In this document: in pieces, positions 1-10,174 of the stretch
Numbering within the stretch: position 1 is the stretch's first letter
How the letters are laid out: each line of letters starts with the position of its first letter
Assembly (NCBI RefSeq): GCF_002950945.1
Contig: NZ_CP012673.1
Coordinates: 3,700,501 to 3,764,500, forward strand
Source of the DNA: Sorangium cellulosum
GTDB taxonomy: Bacteria > Myxococcota_A > Polyangia > Polyangiales > Polyangiaceae
Length of the DNA stretch: 64,000 nt
Reading direction: 5' to 3'
Made by a program: the position numbers and the translations under genes
The notes under the pieces: model-generated
The model's input: the letters and a program-made list of their open reading frames with translations, nothing else
Told to the model about the DNA's origin: nothing
The model's database searches: none

Positions 1-261
1 GCGAACCCCGAGATCAAGCTCCTCAGCATCGAAGGGCACACGGACAACCAGGGCACCGCCGACTACAACGACAGGCTCGCCCAGGCCCGCGCCACCGCGG
101 TCAGGTTCTACCTCATCAACAACGGCGTTCAGAGCGAGCGGCTCACCTCCATCGGCTTCGGCGCCCGCCGGCCGCTCCTCTCGAACGACACGCCGGAAGG
201 CCGGCAGCGCAACCGCCGCGTCGAGTTCCACATCAAGTCGCAGACCATCGAAGGCCGGTAG
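1..261 (+). CDS. OmpA-family peptidoglycan-binding C-terminal domain (5' truncated)
   Basis: The 86 visible residues are the end of an OmpA_C-type domain. They contain the GHTDNQG loop, then YNDRLAQARA, then IGFGARRPL and the terminal NRRVEF strand. In this family the Asp and Arg at these places bind the diaminopimelate of peptidoglycan, so the protein probably anchors the outer membrane to the wall. The N-terminal part lies outside the window, so it cannot be told whether this is a porin-like OmpA, a Pal-type lipoprotein or a larger multidomain protein. The reading frame is open from base 1 and stops with TAG. A strong hairpin follows 44 bases downstream. Confidence 0.85.
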   Translation, partial: ANPEIKLLSIEGHTDNQGTADYNDRLAQARATAVRFYLINNGVQSERLTSIGFGARRPLLSNDTPEGRQRNRRVEFHIKSQTIEGR

Positions 262-304
262 GCTCCGGGCAGGGCTGCCCCCCGCAGCCCCGCCGAGATC
301 CAGC

Positions 305-347
305 GACGTTTGCGCGCACGCCCCTCGCCGGCGCGCGCGCAAACGTC
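305..347 (+). terminator. Hairpin downstream of the OmpA-type gene
   Basis: GACGTTTGCGCGC at 305-317 pairs perfectly with GCGCGCAAACGTC at 335-347, a 13 bp stem with a 17-base loop. It lies 44 bases after the stop codon. There is no clear U-tract behind it, so it may be a termination or mRNA-stabilising structure. The rest of the gap to 534 holds no gene that I can see. Confidence 0.45.
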
Positions 348-534
348 ACCCCCCGCACACCGGCGAGCGCCCCCCGCGCGGCCGCCGGAGGGCAGGGGAG
401 GGGCTCAGTCTACCCCGCGCGACACCGCGCCTCTGCCGATCTGCCATCCTCCGCGTCGCGGGCGGGGTATCTTGTGATCTTGGCGATCGGGCACCTCCCG
501 GGGTGCGCCGCCTCGCAGAGGGAGCAGCTTGCCC

Positions 535-2601
535 ATGCCGACCAGAATCTGCGCTGTCCGTCGCCGCCCGCCGCCCTGGACCGGAGGGCTCGTCGCCCTG
601 GCCGGCCTCGCGCTCGCGAGCGGGGTGATCCCGTCGTGCGCCGGCGACGAACCCCCGAGTGACGCCCACGGCGGCGGAGGGGAGAGCGTCGCCGACTGCC
701 CCACCGACTGCTCCACGGATCCGCGCGCTCCGCTGTGCGACCGCGCGACGGGCCGCTGCGTCGCGTGCCTCCCCGGCGCCGGCGCGTGCCCTGCCGGCCA
801 CACCTGCGCGCCCGACATGATGGCCTGCGTGCCTGGATGTGAATCCCAGTCCGATTGCCCTGCTCCGCTCGTCTGCGATCCCGCGAAGCGCGCCTGTGTC
901 GGCTGCGTCACGGACACCGACTGCCTCGATGGGACCGTGTGCACGTCGGAGGGCGAGTGTGTTCAGGGCTGCTCGGCGGCGCGCCCGTGTCCGGGCGGCG
1001 CCGCGTGTTGCGAGGGCCTCTGTCGGGATCTCCAGACAGACGCGCTGAGCTGCGGCGTCTGCGGTCGAGCCTGCCCGGTGCTGCCCCATGGCGAGAGCGC
1101 CTGTGTCTCGGGCGCTTGTTTGCTCGGCGCCTGCGAGAGCGGGTTCATCGACTGCAACAAGGACCCGGCGGACGGGTGCGAGCACGACGTCGCGGAGCGC
1201 GGGCCCTGCTCGTGTACGCCCGGCGAGACCAGGGCGTGTTACCAGGGGCCGCCGGGCACGGAGGGGGTATCCCCCTGCGCGCCCGGGGTCTCCACCTGCA
1301 GGCCGAGCGGCCTCGCGTGGGGGCCGTGCCTCGGCCAGGTGCTGCCGGAGCGCGACGCGTGCGCCGACGGCATCGACGACGACTGTGACGGCACGGTCGA
1401 CAACGCCCCCGATCAGGACGAGGACGGGTGGACGATCTGCGAGGGCGACTGCTGCGACGCCAGGTCGGACGGGTGCCCCACCCCTGCGCTCGTGAACCCC
1501 GGCGCCTTCGAGGTCCCCGGCAACGGGGTCGACGACGACTGCGACGGCGCGGCCGACAACACCTCGACCTGCGACGATGGACTCGCGAGCAACTCGTCCG
1601 CTGCGCGCGACTACGCCAGGGCGATCGATCTCTGCGCCACCACGACGGCGAGCCCGCCGTCGCCCGCGCAGCGCACGTGGGGGGTCATCTCCGCGAGCTT
1701 CCACCGGGCCGACGGCTCCGGCGCGCCGGCGGCGGACCAGCGGTCGATCCGCCGGGGCTTCGGCTCGGGCATCTCGCCGCTCCGGGGCGCGCGGCTCGCC
1801 GCGCTCTCGACCGGCGCGGCCGCGGCGCAGGCGGCGCCGAACAACACGAGCCCGAGCTTCGCCGCGTTCCAGGGCGGCCGGGACATGGGGACCTCGAGCG
1901 GCGTGCCCGAGGACTGGCTCGACGCGAACGGCGGCGACTTCCCGAACGCGCCCGGGTGTCTGGAGCCGCTCGACGGCGCGACCGCCCACGATCCCGTGAT
2001 GCTGCGGCTGCGCGTCCGCGTGCCGACGAACGCGAGCTCGTTCAGCGTCTCGGCGTTCTTCCTCGCGTCCGAGTACCCGGAGTGGGTGTGCAGCCGGTAC
2101 AACGACTTCTTCTTGACGCTCCTCGACTCGGCATTCGAGCCCGTCCCGGGCGAGCCGCCGAACCCCGCGGACAAGAACCTCGCCTTCTACGATCCTCCAC
2201 CCGACGGCGGGCCGGTCTACCCGGTCGGCGTGAACCTCGCTTTCGGCAACACCGGGCTCTTCACCCAGTGCGTGAACGGCCAGACCGGCTGCGGCGGCGG
2301 CGCCGTCCGCGGCGTGACGAATACCTGTACTGGAATTGAACAGCTCCTCGGTACGGGCTTCGACATCGTGAGGCCGCCCGCCCAGTTCGACGGCGAGCCG
2401 GGGTGGTGCGGCGCGAGCGAGCGCGCCGGTGGGGGGACGGGATGGCTGGTCATGAATGGCAACGTCACCCCGGGAGAGACCATGGAGCTTCGCTTCGTGC
2501 TCTGGGATACCGGCGATGCCTGGAACGACTCGGTCGTCCTGCTCGACAATTTCCAGTGGTCGACCTTTGCCTCGACGCCCGGCACACACACCGAGCTCTG
2601 A
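535..2601 (+). CDS. Cys-rich lipoprotein with MopE-like metal-binding motifs and a choice-of-anchor L-like domain
   Basis: The protein is 688 aa. A basic, hydrophobic leader ends in IPSC with Cys35 as the likely lipidation site, so it should be exported and membrane-anchored. Residues about 40-270 are cysteine-rich repeats (CPAGHTC, CDPAKRACVGC). Residues about 275-345 carry two GIDDDCDG / GVDDDCDG units of the MopE-type putative metal-binding family. The last 340 residues resemble choice-of-anchor L domains (FLASEYPEWVC, YNDFF, VLLDNFQW). The ATG at 535 is preferred over TTG at 529 because AGAGGGAG at 517-524 sits at better spacing. Such proteins are abundant on myxobacterial surfaces. Ligand and function are unknown. 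Confidence 0.8.
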   Translation: MPTRICAVRRRPPPWTGGLVALAGLALASGVIPSCAGDEPPSDAHGGGGESVADCPTDCSTDPRAPLCDRATGRCVACLPGAGACPAGHTCAPDMMACVPGCESQSDCPAPLVCDPAKRACVGCVTDTDCLDGTVCTSEGECVQGCSAARPCPGGAACCEGLCRDLQTDALSCGVCGRACPVLPHGESACVSGACLLGACESGFIDCNKDPADGCEHDVAERGPCSCTPGETRACYQGPPGTEGVSPCAPGVSTCRPSGLAWGPCLGQVLPERDACADGIDDDCDGTVDNAPDQDEDGWTICEGDCCDARSDGCPTPALVNPGAFEVPGNGVDDDCDGAADNTSTCDDGLASNSSAARDYARAIDLCATTTASPPSPAQRTWGVISASFHRADGSGAPAADQRSIRRGFGSGISPLRGARLAALSTGAAAAQAAPNNTSPSFAAFQGGRDMGTSSGVPEDWLDANGGDFPNAPGCLEPLDGATAHDPVMLRLRVRVPTNASSFSVSAFFLASEYPEWVCSRYNDFFLTLLDSAFEPVPGEPPNPADKNLAFYDPPPDGGPVYPVGVNLAFGNTGLFTQCVNGQTGCGGGAVRGVTNTCTGIEQLLGTGFDIVRPPAQFDGEPGWCGASERAGGGTGWLVMNGNVTPGETMELRFVLWDTGDAWNDSVVLLDNFQWSTFASTPGTHTEL

Positions 2602-2834
2602 CGGTGCCGGCGCGGCGGAGCGCGCGCGGCGAGCCTCCGGCGTCGCCGAGGCCTTCGATCGTGGCGTGTGTCTCGCACCTTGGGGGCGTCTCGCGGCGGG
2701 GTTCCCGAGGAGCGCGCGAACGCAGCGGACGGACCGCGACCCGATTACACTGCGCGTCGAGCTGGGGACCGCGCCACGCATCCTTCGGCATCGCGCTCCA
2801 GGGAGCGCTTCCGTTCCACACCCAAGGAGACTGC

Positions 2835-3467
2835 ATGAGGAGAACGATCACGCCGCTCGCGCTGTTGCTCGCGAGCCTGTCTTTCGCCGCGCTCGGCTGC
2901 GACAGCAAGGGGAGCGAAGCGACCCCGGGGGCGGTGGCCGAGGGAAAGCCGACCGACAGCGCCGCGCCGGCGGCCACGCCCGCTGCGACGACGGTGGCCG
3001 CGCCGGCCGCGACGACCGCTGAGCCGGCCGCGCCCGCGGCGGCGGAGACGGCGGCGGCCGCGGCGGCGCCCGCGGCGGCGGAGACGGCGGCCGCGGCGGC
3101 GCCGAAGTCGGCGAGCTCCGCGGCGGCCGCGGCCTCGGCGGCGCCCGCGGCCACCGGCGCGGCGCAGGCGGGCGAGAAGAAGTTCGATTGCGGCTCGAAG
3201 GGCCAGAAGCCCTGTCCGATGCAGGCCTGGATGAAGAGCACGATGGCCTCGGCCACCTCGAGCGGCGACGGCGCGAAGATCGCGGCCGCGTTGACGTACG
3301 TGGCGGGCAAGCCGCCGCCCGGCATGGGCAGCTGGGTGTCGATCTCGAAGAACGGCGCGTCCAAGGCGAAGGCTGGCGACATCGACGGCGCCAAGGCGAG
3401 CTGCAAGCAGTGCCACGACCTCTACAAGGAGCAGTACAAGAAGACGATGCGCGATCGCCCCTGGTGA
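2835..3467 (+). CDS. Ala/Pro/Thr-rich lipoprotein with one CxxCH haem-binding motif
   Basis: The protein is 210 aa. The signal peptide ends in AALGC with Cys22 as lipobox cysteine. Residues about 25-115 are a low-complexity Ala/Pro/Thr/Glu linker with visible internal duplication, probably a flexible tether. The globular part (about 116-210) carries one CKQCH at 190-194, the covalent haem c signature, followed by DLYKEQYKK. I infer a small membrane-tethered c-type cytochrome-like protein, but one CxxCH without an obvious distal Met is not proof of haem. AAGGAG is 5 bases before the ATG. It sits alone between the large lipoprotein and the regulator. Confidence 0.75.
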   Translation: MRRTITPLALLLASLSFAALGCDSKGSEATPGAVAEGKPTDSAAPAATPAATTVAAPAATTAEPAAPAAAETAAAAAAPAAAETAAAAAPKSASSAAAAASAAPAATGAAQAGEKKFDCGSKGQKPCPMQAWMKSTMASATSSGDGAKIAAALTYVAGKPPPGMGSWVSISKNGASKAKAGDIDGAKASCKQCHDLYKEQYKKTMRDRPW

Positions 3468-3478
3468 TCCCTCCCGGC

Positions 3479-3516
3479 GGCGCCCGGCGCGCGGAGGGGG
3501 CGCCCGGCGCGCGGAG
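3479..3516. repeat. Two direct copies of an 18 bp GC-rich unit
   Basis: GGCGCCCGGCGCGCGGAG occurs at 3479-3496 and again at 3499-3516, a 20-base period just after the CxxCH lipoprotein stop. Function is unknown. The remainder of this 123-base gap shows nothing clear. Confidence 0.7.
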
Positions 3517-3590
3517 CGGATTACGCGCCGGGCCGCGCGCGGGACAAACATCTTGGATGGGCGGGGTCGATGCGATAGAGCCCTGAGCCA

Positions 3591-4973
3591 ATGCCTCGCG
3601 CTGCTCGCACAGGCCCCGGGGGTGCCCATGCGTCGGCCGCCTCGCCCGCCCGAGCGCGGGGCGCCGGCGGCTCGGGCGCGTCCGCGCGCGGGTCTGGCCG
3701 CTCGTTGTCCGATCCGTTCTCCAGCAGCGCGGTCCCGCCGGCGAAGCCGCGCTCGGCCGCGCCGCCGCGACTCACCGGCGGCGCCGGGGCCGACGTGAAG
3801 CCGAGCGCGCCCGTCTCCACGTCGCCGAGCGTGCGCCCTCAAGCCCCTGCCGTACGGACGGACTCGATCGCCCCGGCGTCGCCGTCGAAGCGGCCTCCCC
3901 CGCCGGAGGAGGACGACGACGACGGCCGGGGTGGTTCCCAGCGTGGCCGCCCGCGCGGCCCGTTCACGCAGCATCGCAGGCTCGACTCGCTGCGCAGCCT
4001 CCTCCAGAAGCACCCGGCGGGCCTGACGATCTACGAGCTCGCGCGCGAGCTCGACGTCACGCCGCGCTCGCTCCGGCGTTACCTCGTCGAGGTCAAGCGC
4101 GAGCTCGACATCGTCTCGGTGGCCACACGTCCTGGCGGTCCTCGGCTCTGGCGGTTGTCGCCGAGCGAGGCTCCTCGGCGCGTCGAGGTGCGGCGCACGC
4201 AGGCGTACGCCTTGCTTGCCGCCCGCAGGCTGTTCGAGCCGATGCGCGGCTCGACGCTCTTCGAGGAGATCGATCTCGCCGCGCAGCGCCTGCTCGGCGT
4301 CGCGCGCCGCCCGGGTCGCGGCCCGAACGCCGGCGTCGCCGACGCGCGCCTGGAGGAGCGTTTCCTCTACCTCCCGTTTGCGCCGAAGGACTACGCCGCG
4401 CGCACCGAGGAGCTCGACGACCTGTTCCAGTCCGTCGCCGATCTGCGCCCTCTCCGCTGCCGCTACCGCCGCTCGCGGGACGGCCGTGAGGAGCGTGTGC
4501 TCATCCACCCGTACGCGCTGGTCCTCTACAAGGATGCGATCTACTGCGTCGGCCTGCACGTCAGCCGCGGCGAGGTCCGCACGTTCCTGCTCGATCGCAT
4601 GCGCGACACCGAGTGCGCCGTGACCGAGCGTTTCGAGCTGCCCCCCAATTTCTCCATCGACGACTACTTCCAGGGCCAGTTCGGCATCTGGCGCGGCGGC
4701 GAGCCCCGCCGCGTCGTGATCGACTTCGACGAGCGCGTGACCGAGTTCGTGAGGACGCGCAAGGTGCACCCCTCGCAGGAGATCACCCCTCTCTCCGGCG
4801 GCGGCGTGCGGCTCACGATGCACATCGGCGACATGACGGAGCTCGCGACGTGGGTCCTCGGCTTCGGCGAGACCGCCCGCGTGGTCGAGCCCCCCGACCT
4901 CGTCGACCGCGTGAAGCGCGAGCTCGCCGGCGCCCTTGCCCGTTACAACGAAGCCCCGCCCCCCGAAGGCTGA
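3591..4973 (+). CDS. WYL-family transcriptional regulator
   Basis: The protein is 460 aa. The first 120 residues are low-complexity Pro/Ala/Ser with an acidic run (EEDDDD) and are unlikely to fold. Residues about 130-170 form a helix-turn-helix (LTIYELARELDVTPRSLRRY). Residues about 285-340 match the WYL sensor domain, and a C-terminal WCX-like region follows to about 455. The name-giving W-Y-L triplet reads IYC here (DAIYCVGLH). WYL proteins bind DNA and usually sense nucleic acid or small ligands. Nothing nearby reveals a target, and no defence genes flank it. The true start could lie downstream because the first 100 residues have no recognisable domain. Confidence 0.8.
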   Translation: MPRAARTGPGGAHASAASPARARGAGGSGASARGSGRSLSDPFSSSAVPPAKPRSAAPPRLTGGAGADVKPSAPVSTSPSVRPQAPAVRTDSIAPASPSKRPPPPEEDDDDGRGGSQRGRPRGPFTQHRRLDSLRSLLQKHPAGLTIYELARELDVTPRSLRRYLVEVKRELDIVSVATRPGGPRLWRLSPSEAPRRVEVRRTQAYALLAARRLFEPMRGSTLFEEIDLAAQRLLGVARRPGRGPNAGVADARLEERFLYLPFAPKDYAARTEELDDLFQSVADLRPLRCRYRRSRDGREERVLIHPYALVLYKDAIYCVGLHVSRGEVRTFLLDRMRDTECAVTERFELPPNFSIDDYFQGQFGIWRGGEPRRVVIDFDERVTEFVRTRKVHPSQEITPLSGGGVRLTMHIGDMTELATWVLGFGETARVVEPPDLVDRVKRELAGALARYNEAPPPEG

Positions 4974-5302
4974 CGAGCGCCATCGCCGACACCGCTCCCG
5001 CGGACGGCCTGCAATCTCCCAACCGTAGCGCCGGAGGGGGCGCTGCGCGGCAGGGCGCGGGGGGCGCGATCGAGCACCGACCGAGGTGCCATGAGCCCCC
5101 AGCTGGCTCCACGTCCCAGGCGCGCCTTGTGTGGCGCGCATCGAGACGTCTCAGGAGGCGAGGCCCGAAGGGAGACATGCCGGGCGGTGTTCCCAGCGCA
5201 AGCTCCCTCGTCCCAGTCTCGGCGATTGGCGAGCGCCCCCCGCGCCCTGCCGCGCAGCGCCCCCTCCGGCGCGAGCCGCTCGGCTCTCCCTCTCTCTCCG
5301 CC
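4974..5302. other. Gene-free gap holding a long inverted repeat
   Basis: This 329-base gap separates the convergent WYL regulator and lysine 2,3-aminomutase genes. Apart from the inverted repeat described separately, it contains a 7 bp hairpin (GCGCGCC / GGCGCGC at 5120-5139) and the palindrome GAGACGTCTC at 5143-5152, close to the centre of the repeat. I see no convincing coding frame. Confidence 0.7.
5028..5272. repeat. 245 bp element with perfect 40 bp inverted-repeat arms
   Basis: The left arm at 5028-5067 begins GCGCCGGAGGGGGCGC and is the exact reverse complement, over all 40 bases, of the right arm at 5233-5272. The arms enclose 165 bases. No target-site duplication is visible in the flanks. 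The size and structure resemble a non-coding mobile element (MITE-like) or a large bidirectional terminator between convergent genes. Confidence 0.85.
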
Positions 5303-6688
<1,386 letters not shown>

Positions 6689-6896
6689 GTCGTGGACCCT
6701 TGGCCGCGCGGAAAGAGGAGATCGTCAGCGGATGACCGCCTGCCCGGGCCGGCGCTTCTCAGGGCCCGTCCGGCGCGGGGCAGACCGCTTCCGAGCGTAG
6801 CATCGCGCTCCCCCGCCGGGGACGGCGCGCGCAGGGTCAGTGGTCGTCGTGGATGGACGTCGCGGAGCGGACGGAGGTGCTCTCCCGTGAGCGCGT

Positions 6897-7586
6897 TCAG
6901 GGCTCGATGGAGGCCACCGTCGCGTCCCGGGTGGTGCGGTAGCGCGCGTAGTACGTCCGCACGCGGGTGACGTAGGCCTGCGTCTCTTCGTACGGCGGGA
7001 TGCCACCGTACCGCATGACCGCCCCTTCGCCCGCGTTGTACCCGGCGATGGTGAGATCGAGATCTCCGTTGAAGAGGTTGGCCAGGATGCGCAGGTAGCG
7101 CGTTCCCCCGAAGATGTTCTCTCTCGCGTCGAACGCGTCGCGCACCTGCATGCGCAGGGCGGTCTCGGGCATCAGCTGCATCAGCCCCTGCGCGCCCACG
7201 GGCGAGACGGCCCGCGGGTCGTAGTCGCTCTCGCACTTGATGACGGCGCGGACGAGCTCTTCCGGGATCTGGTAGAGCGCCGCCGCCTGCCGGATCCACG
7301 CGTCGTAGCGGCTGAAGCGCTCGAGGGATTTGTCGCTCGGCGCGACGGGGGCCACCCCTGCGCGCTTCGAGGCCCCGCCCTTGTCGTCGCCCTTGATGTA
7401 CAGCTTGAAGCGCCCGTCGCCCGTGCGGCGGTTCGAGAAGTGCACCGTCCCGTCCGCGTCGGTGTACGTGAAGATGTCGGCGAGGGCGCTGCCGGGGTGC
7501 AGCGCGAGGGCGGCGAGGCCGAGCGCGGCGCAGACGAGCCGCAGCGGTGCGCGAAGAGAGGAGCCGGAGGTCGCTTTCACGGGCAT
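6897..7586 (-). CDS. Lytic transglycosylase with N-terminal DUF4124
   Basis: The protein is 229 aa from the ATG at 7586; an in-frame ATG at 7601 would add five residues. A signal peptide ends near ALA-D (residues 35-37). Residues about 37-55 match DUF4124 (DIFTYTDADGTVHFSNRR). The SLT catalytic domain follows, with probable catalytic Glu119 (KCESDYDP), then SPVGAQGLMQLMP and AGYNAGEGAV. The enzyme would cleave murein with 1,6-anhydro product formation in the periplasm. It lies 208 bases upstream of kamA on the same strand with no obvious gene between, so the two need not share a transcript. Confidence 0.9.
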   Translation of the reverse strand: MPVKATSGSSLRAPLRLVCAALGLAALALHPGSALADIFTYTDADGTVHFSNRRTGDGRFKLYIKGDDKGGASKRAGVAPVAPSDKSLERFSRYDAWIRQAAALYQIPEELVRAVIKCESDYDPRAVSPVGAQGLMQLMPETALRMQVRDAFDARENIFGGTRYLRILANLFNGDLDLTIAGYNAGEGAVMRYGGIPPYEETQAYVTRVRTYYARYRTTRDATVASIEP

Positions 7587-7650
7587 CGTTCCGCTCAGCA
7601 TAAGTTGTGATCGCCTGCTCCGGCAAATCGCACCGTGGCGGCGGAAATCA

Positions 7651-7780
7651 ACGCAATCGGACGTCAGAGGACGTCAGAGGACGTCAGAAGACGTCGGAGA
7701 GCGTCGGCGGGCGTCACAGCGCGTCGGAGGGCGTCCGCGGACGCCTGCGAGCGTCCTCGGACGTCGGGGAACGCCGCGGA
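7651..7780. repeat. Tandem array of about 13 degenerate 10-base units
   Basis: From 7651 the sequence runs in exact 10-base register with consensus RCGTCNGNGG. Two adjacent copies at 7661-7680 are identical (ACGTCAGAGG), followed by units such as ACGTCAGAAG, GCGTCGGAGG and ACGTCGGGGA. The array fills most of the 302-base divergent gap (7587-7888) between the transglycosylase and a small membrane protein. A period close to one helical turn would place every CGTC on the same DNA face. It may be a binding array or a simple minisatellite. Confidence 0.85.
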
Positions 7781-7888
7781 CCGCGGCGCCATTCCGCCGA
7801 CGTCATCGGGGGGCCGCCCGGCGCGTCGCGACCTCCTCCGGAAGCTCCATCTGGTGAGCCTCTTCCGGCCGCTGTAGAAGGCGGCGCC

Positions 7889-8374
7889 ATGGAGATCGGC
7901 TGGCGGCACGTGCTCGCGGGGGTTGCGGCCCTCTTCATCCTGTTCCTTCTCGTCAAGATGCGCCCCGCCCGGCGGCGCCGGGACACCTTGAGCGCGGACG
8001 TGCAGGCGGCGCGGGAGCGCGCGCGTCGCGCGACGACCCCGCGCGAGCGGGCCGAGGCCCTGTGCGACGCGGGCGTGCACGCCCTGCGCGGCGGCCGCCG
8101 CGTCACCGCGGCCGTGGGCTTCTTCGTGCGCGCGATGCGCGCCGACCCCACCTCGGCCCGGACCATCGAGGTCACGAGCGGCGCGCTCGCGAAGCGGCGG
8201 CCCCGGCTCCTCGAGAAGATCCTCTGGCGGCGGCTCGCGGTGCTCCCCTGGGACGGCGATCACCGCGACGCCGCGCGCGCCGCGGCGATCGGCCTGCGGG
8301 ATCTCTACCGGCGCGAGATCCGGGACCGGAACCGCGCCGAGATCATGCGCAAGCTGTCCGACTCGTTCGGCTGA
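7889..8374 (+). CDS. Small single-pass membrane protein of unknown function
   Basis: The protein is 161 aa. The start is chosen at the ATG at 7889 because AGAAGG lies 7 bases before it, although the frame stays open further upstream through the repeat array. Residues about 8-24 (LAGVAALFILFLLV) form one membrane segment followed by an Arg-rich stretch, giving a cytoplasmic remainder. The soluble part is predicted helical, with ARERARRATTPRERAEAL and an ALRGGRRVTAAVGFFVRAM stretch reminiscent of a single TPR-like unit. I do not recognise the family. It ends 51 bases from the convergent protease-like gene. Confidence 0.65.
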   Translation: MEIGWRHVLAGVAALFILFLLVKMRPARRRRDTLSADVQAARERARRATTPRERAEALCDAGVHALRGGRRVTAAVGFFVRAMRADPTSARTIEVTSGALAKRRPRLLEKILWRRLAVLPWDGDHRDAARAAAIGLRDLYRREIRDRNRAEIMRKLSDSFG

Positions 8375-8425
8375 CGCGGCGCGCGGTCGCCCCGGGTTCC
8401 CGCCTCGTCCCCCGGCGGGCTCCCG

Positions 8426-9430
8426 TCACGTCCCCCAGAACGAGCGCGGCAGCGCGCCCCGGTTCGACAGCGCGACGATGTCCATGAGCAGCGCGATCGT
8501 CACGTGGACCAGGAAACCCGAGTAGATGCTCTTCGTCCGCATCGCGAGCGAGCCCAGCGCGATCCCGGCGACCACGGCGCCGGCCGCCTCGAGGTACGGC
8601 TTGCCGAAGTGGATCATGCAGTAGGGGACGATCATCGCGAAGATCGCGCCGGAGCCGAGGGTCTGCCGCAGGCCGGCGAGCCAGAAGCCGCGGAAGAAGA
8701 TCTCCAGGGCGAAGAACTGGGCGAAATACATCGCCTCCCAGGCGATGAGGTCGAACCAGGAGCGCGAGGACTGCTTGTAGAACGGATAGTAGGCGCCGAA
8801 ATCCGGCGCGCTCGCGACGATGAACACCGCCGGGACCACGACCGCGAGGCAGAGCAGGTAGATCCACGCGTGCTGCGCGAGCCCGCGGACGCGCAGCCCC
8901 ATGTCGAGCAGGCTGTCCTTCGGGAAGCAGAGCTTCCACCCGACCATCGGGATGGCCACGTACCCGAAGACGCGGGTGAACGACCACCAGACGTAGCTGT
9001 AGAGCTCGTCGTAGCGGCGGAGCGAGACCGGCACCACGGGCGCGCCCTGGGCGAGCGCCTGCGCGAGCTCGATCTCGCGCAGCCACGGGCGGATGTGCTC
9101 GTCGTAGACGGTCCGACCGCCGTAGTACTGCTGCAGCATGAGCACGACCGCCGTGATCGTGAACAGGACGGCGGGCCGCCGGTCGTAGCCGCCGGCGGCG
9201 AGCGTGCGCCGCTGGTGCTCGTGGGCCTCGACGTCGAGCTCCCGCCAGGTGCGCCGGAAGAAGAACCAGAGGACGGGCGCGAGCGCGATGAACGCGGCGA
9301 TGGGGAACAGCGCCTTGAGGAGCGTGCTCGCCAGGGCGGACGAGGACCCCGGGGCGACGCGGGGCCGCGCCTCCGCGAGCGGCCGGACCCGGTCGAGGTG
9401 CGCCACGAGCCAGCTCCCGAGGTTGAACAT
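8426..9430 (-). CDS. CPBP-family (type II CAAX protease-like) membrane protein
   Basis: The protein is 334 aa with about seven hydrophobic segments. The ATG at 9430 is chosen over one at 9448 because GAGGG stands 7 bases before it. The CPBP signature appears as EIFFRGF (Glu243, Arg247), then a His at 274 in MIHFGKP and a second His in VHVTIALLMD. In the family, motif 1 is EExxxR with the first Glu catalytic; here the residue before Glu243 is Leu, so activity is uncertain. It would sit in the inner membrane. Its substrate is unknown. It is transcribed divergently from a small conserved gene. Confidence 0.8.
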   Translation of the reverse strand: MFNLGSWLVAHLDRVRPLAEARPRVAPGSSSALASTLLKALFPIAAFIALAPVLWFFFRRTWRELDVEAHEHQRRTLAAGGYDRRPAVLFTITAVVLMLQQYYGGRTVYDEHIRPWLREIELAQALAQGAPVVPVSLRRYDELYSYVWWSFTRVFGYVAIPMVGWKLCFPKDSLLDMGLRVRGLAQHAWIYLLCLAVVVPAVFIVASAPDFGAYYPFYKQSSRSWFDLIAWEAMYFAQFFALEIFFRGFWLAGLRQTLGSGAIFAMIVPYCMIHFGKPYLEAAGAVVAGIALGSLAMRTKSIYSGFLVHVTIALLMDIVALSNRGALPRSFWGT

Positions 9431-9604
9431 CGGCGCGCCCTCTACCATGATCCGCGGCCCACCACAGCGGCAGCGCGCACCTCGACCGAAGCGCGGCCTT
9501 GCGGTGACCCGGCCCGCTCTGCTAGATCGCGGTCCCAATTCATGCCGCGCGAGTCATCTCGCGCATTACCGGCGCAGGCCCGCCTGCCCGTGGGAGTTTG
9601 AGCA

Positions 9605-9973
9605 ATGGCTAGCAAGAATCCGCTCGCGATCGTGAAGGAGCGCTTCGGCGACAAGGCGAAGCTCGTCGAGGCCGTGAAGGCGTTTACGACCGAGGACCTC
9701 TGGCTCGGGCGCGTCAGCTCGGATCGGGGCGGCTCGAAGGGGCTGGATCACGTCTCCAACACAAAGCTCCTCCGCCTTCACGCGACCTTCAGCGAGGTGA
9801 AGGAGAAGTTCGGGACCCGCACGAAGCTCATCGACGAGACCCTGACGGTCCTGAACCGGACGAAGGATCAGGGCTACAAGAAGCGCCTCGAGGCGTACCC
9901 CGTCCCGCGCCTCTACGATCTCTACAAGTCGGCCTCGAAGCAGGCGAAGGCGGCGACGAAGTCCCAGGCCTAG
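9605..9973 (+). CDS. Conserved small basic protein of unknown function
   Basis: The protein is 122 aa, begins at an ATG with GGGAG nine bases upstream, and has no signal peptide or membrane segment. It is rich in Lys (about one in six residues) and mostly predicted helical, with KERFGDKAKLVEAVKAF near the N-terminus and a similar phrase VKEKFGTRTKLIDETLTVL near residues 65-83. This suggests an internal duplication of a helical unit. I do not recognise a named family. It lies upstream of speA but 244 bases away, so linkage is uncertain. Confidence 0.7.
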   Translation: MASKNPLAIVKERFGDKAKLVEAVKAFTTEDLWLGRVSSDRGGSKGLDHVSNTKLLRLHATFSEVKEKFGTRTKLIDETLTVLNRTKDQGYKKRLEAYPVPRLYDLYKSASKQAKAATKSQA

Positions 9974-10174
9974 GCGCCTCGCCTCGCGAGCGCGCGTGTC
10001 GATTGACATCGAGTGACAATGTCGGGCCTGCCCGGGCTGCCTGCCCTTGAAGGTCCGGCTTTCCTATCGTAATTGAGCCGCGTCGCCAGCGCGCGGCGTC
10101 CAGCCGTCCAGCGTCGGACCGACGATCTGACGTCCCTCTGATGAGCCAGAAGCCCCTCGTGGGCCCTCCCCGTA

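Noticed and set aside
346..2781. Long open frames opposite known genes, here and at 2745-5141, 25597-28164 and 43946-style Arg-rich frames elsewhere
   Set aside because: They are Arg/Ala/Pro-rich translations of the complementary strand of real genes. High GC removes stop codons, and they carry no domains.
7607..7888. Extension of the small membrane protein through the decamer array
   Set aside because: A good ribosome site precedes ATG 7889, and the upstream residues merely translate the repeat.
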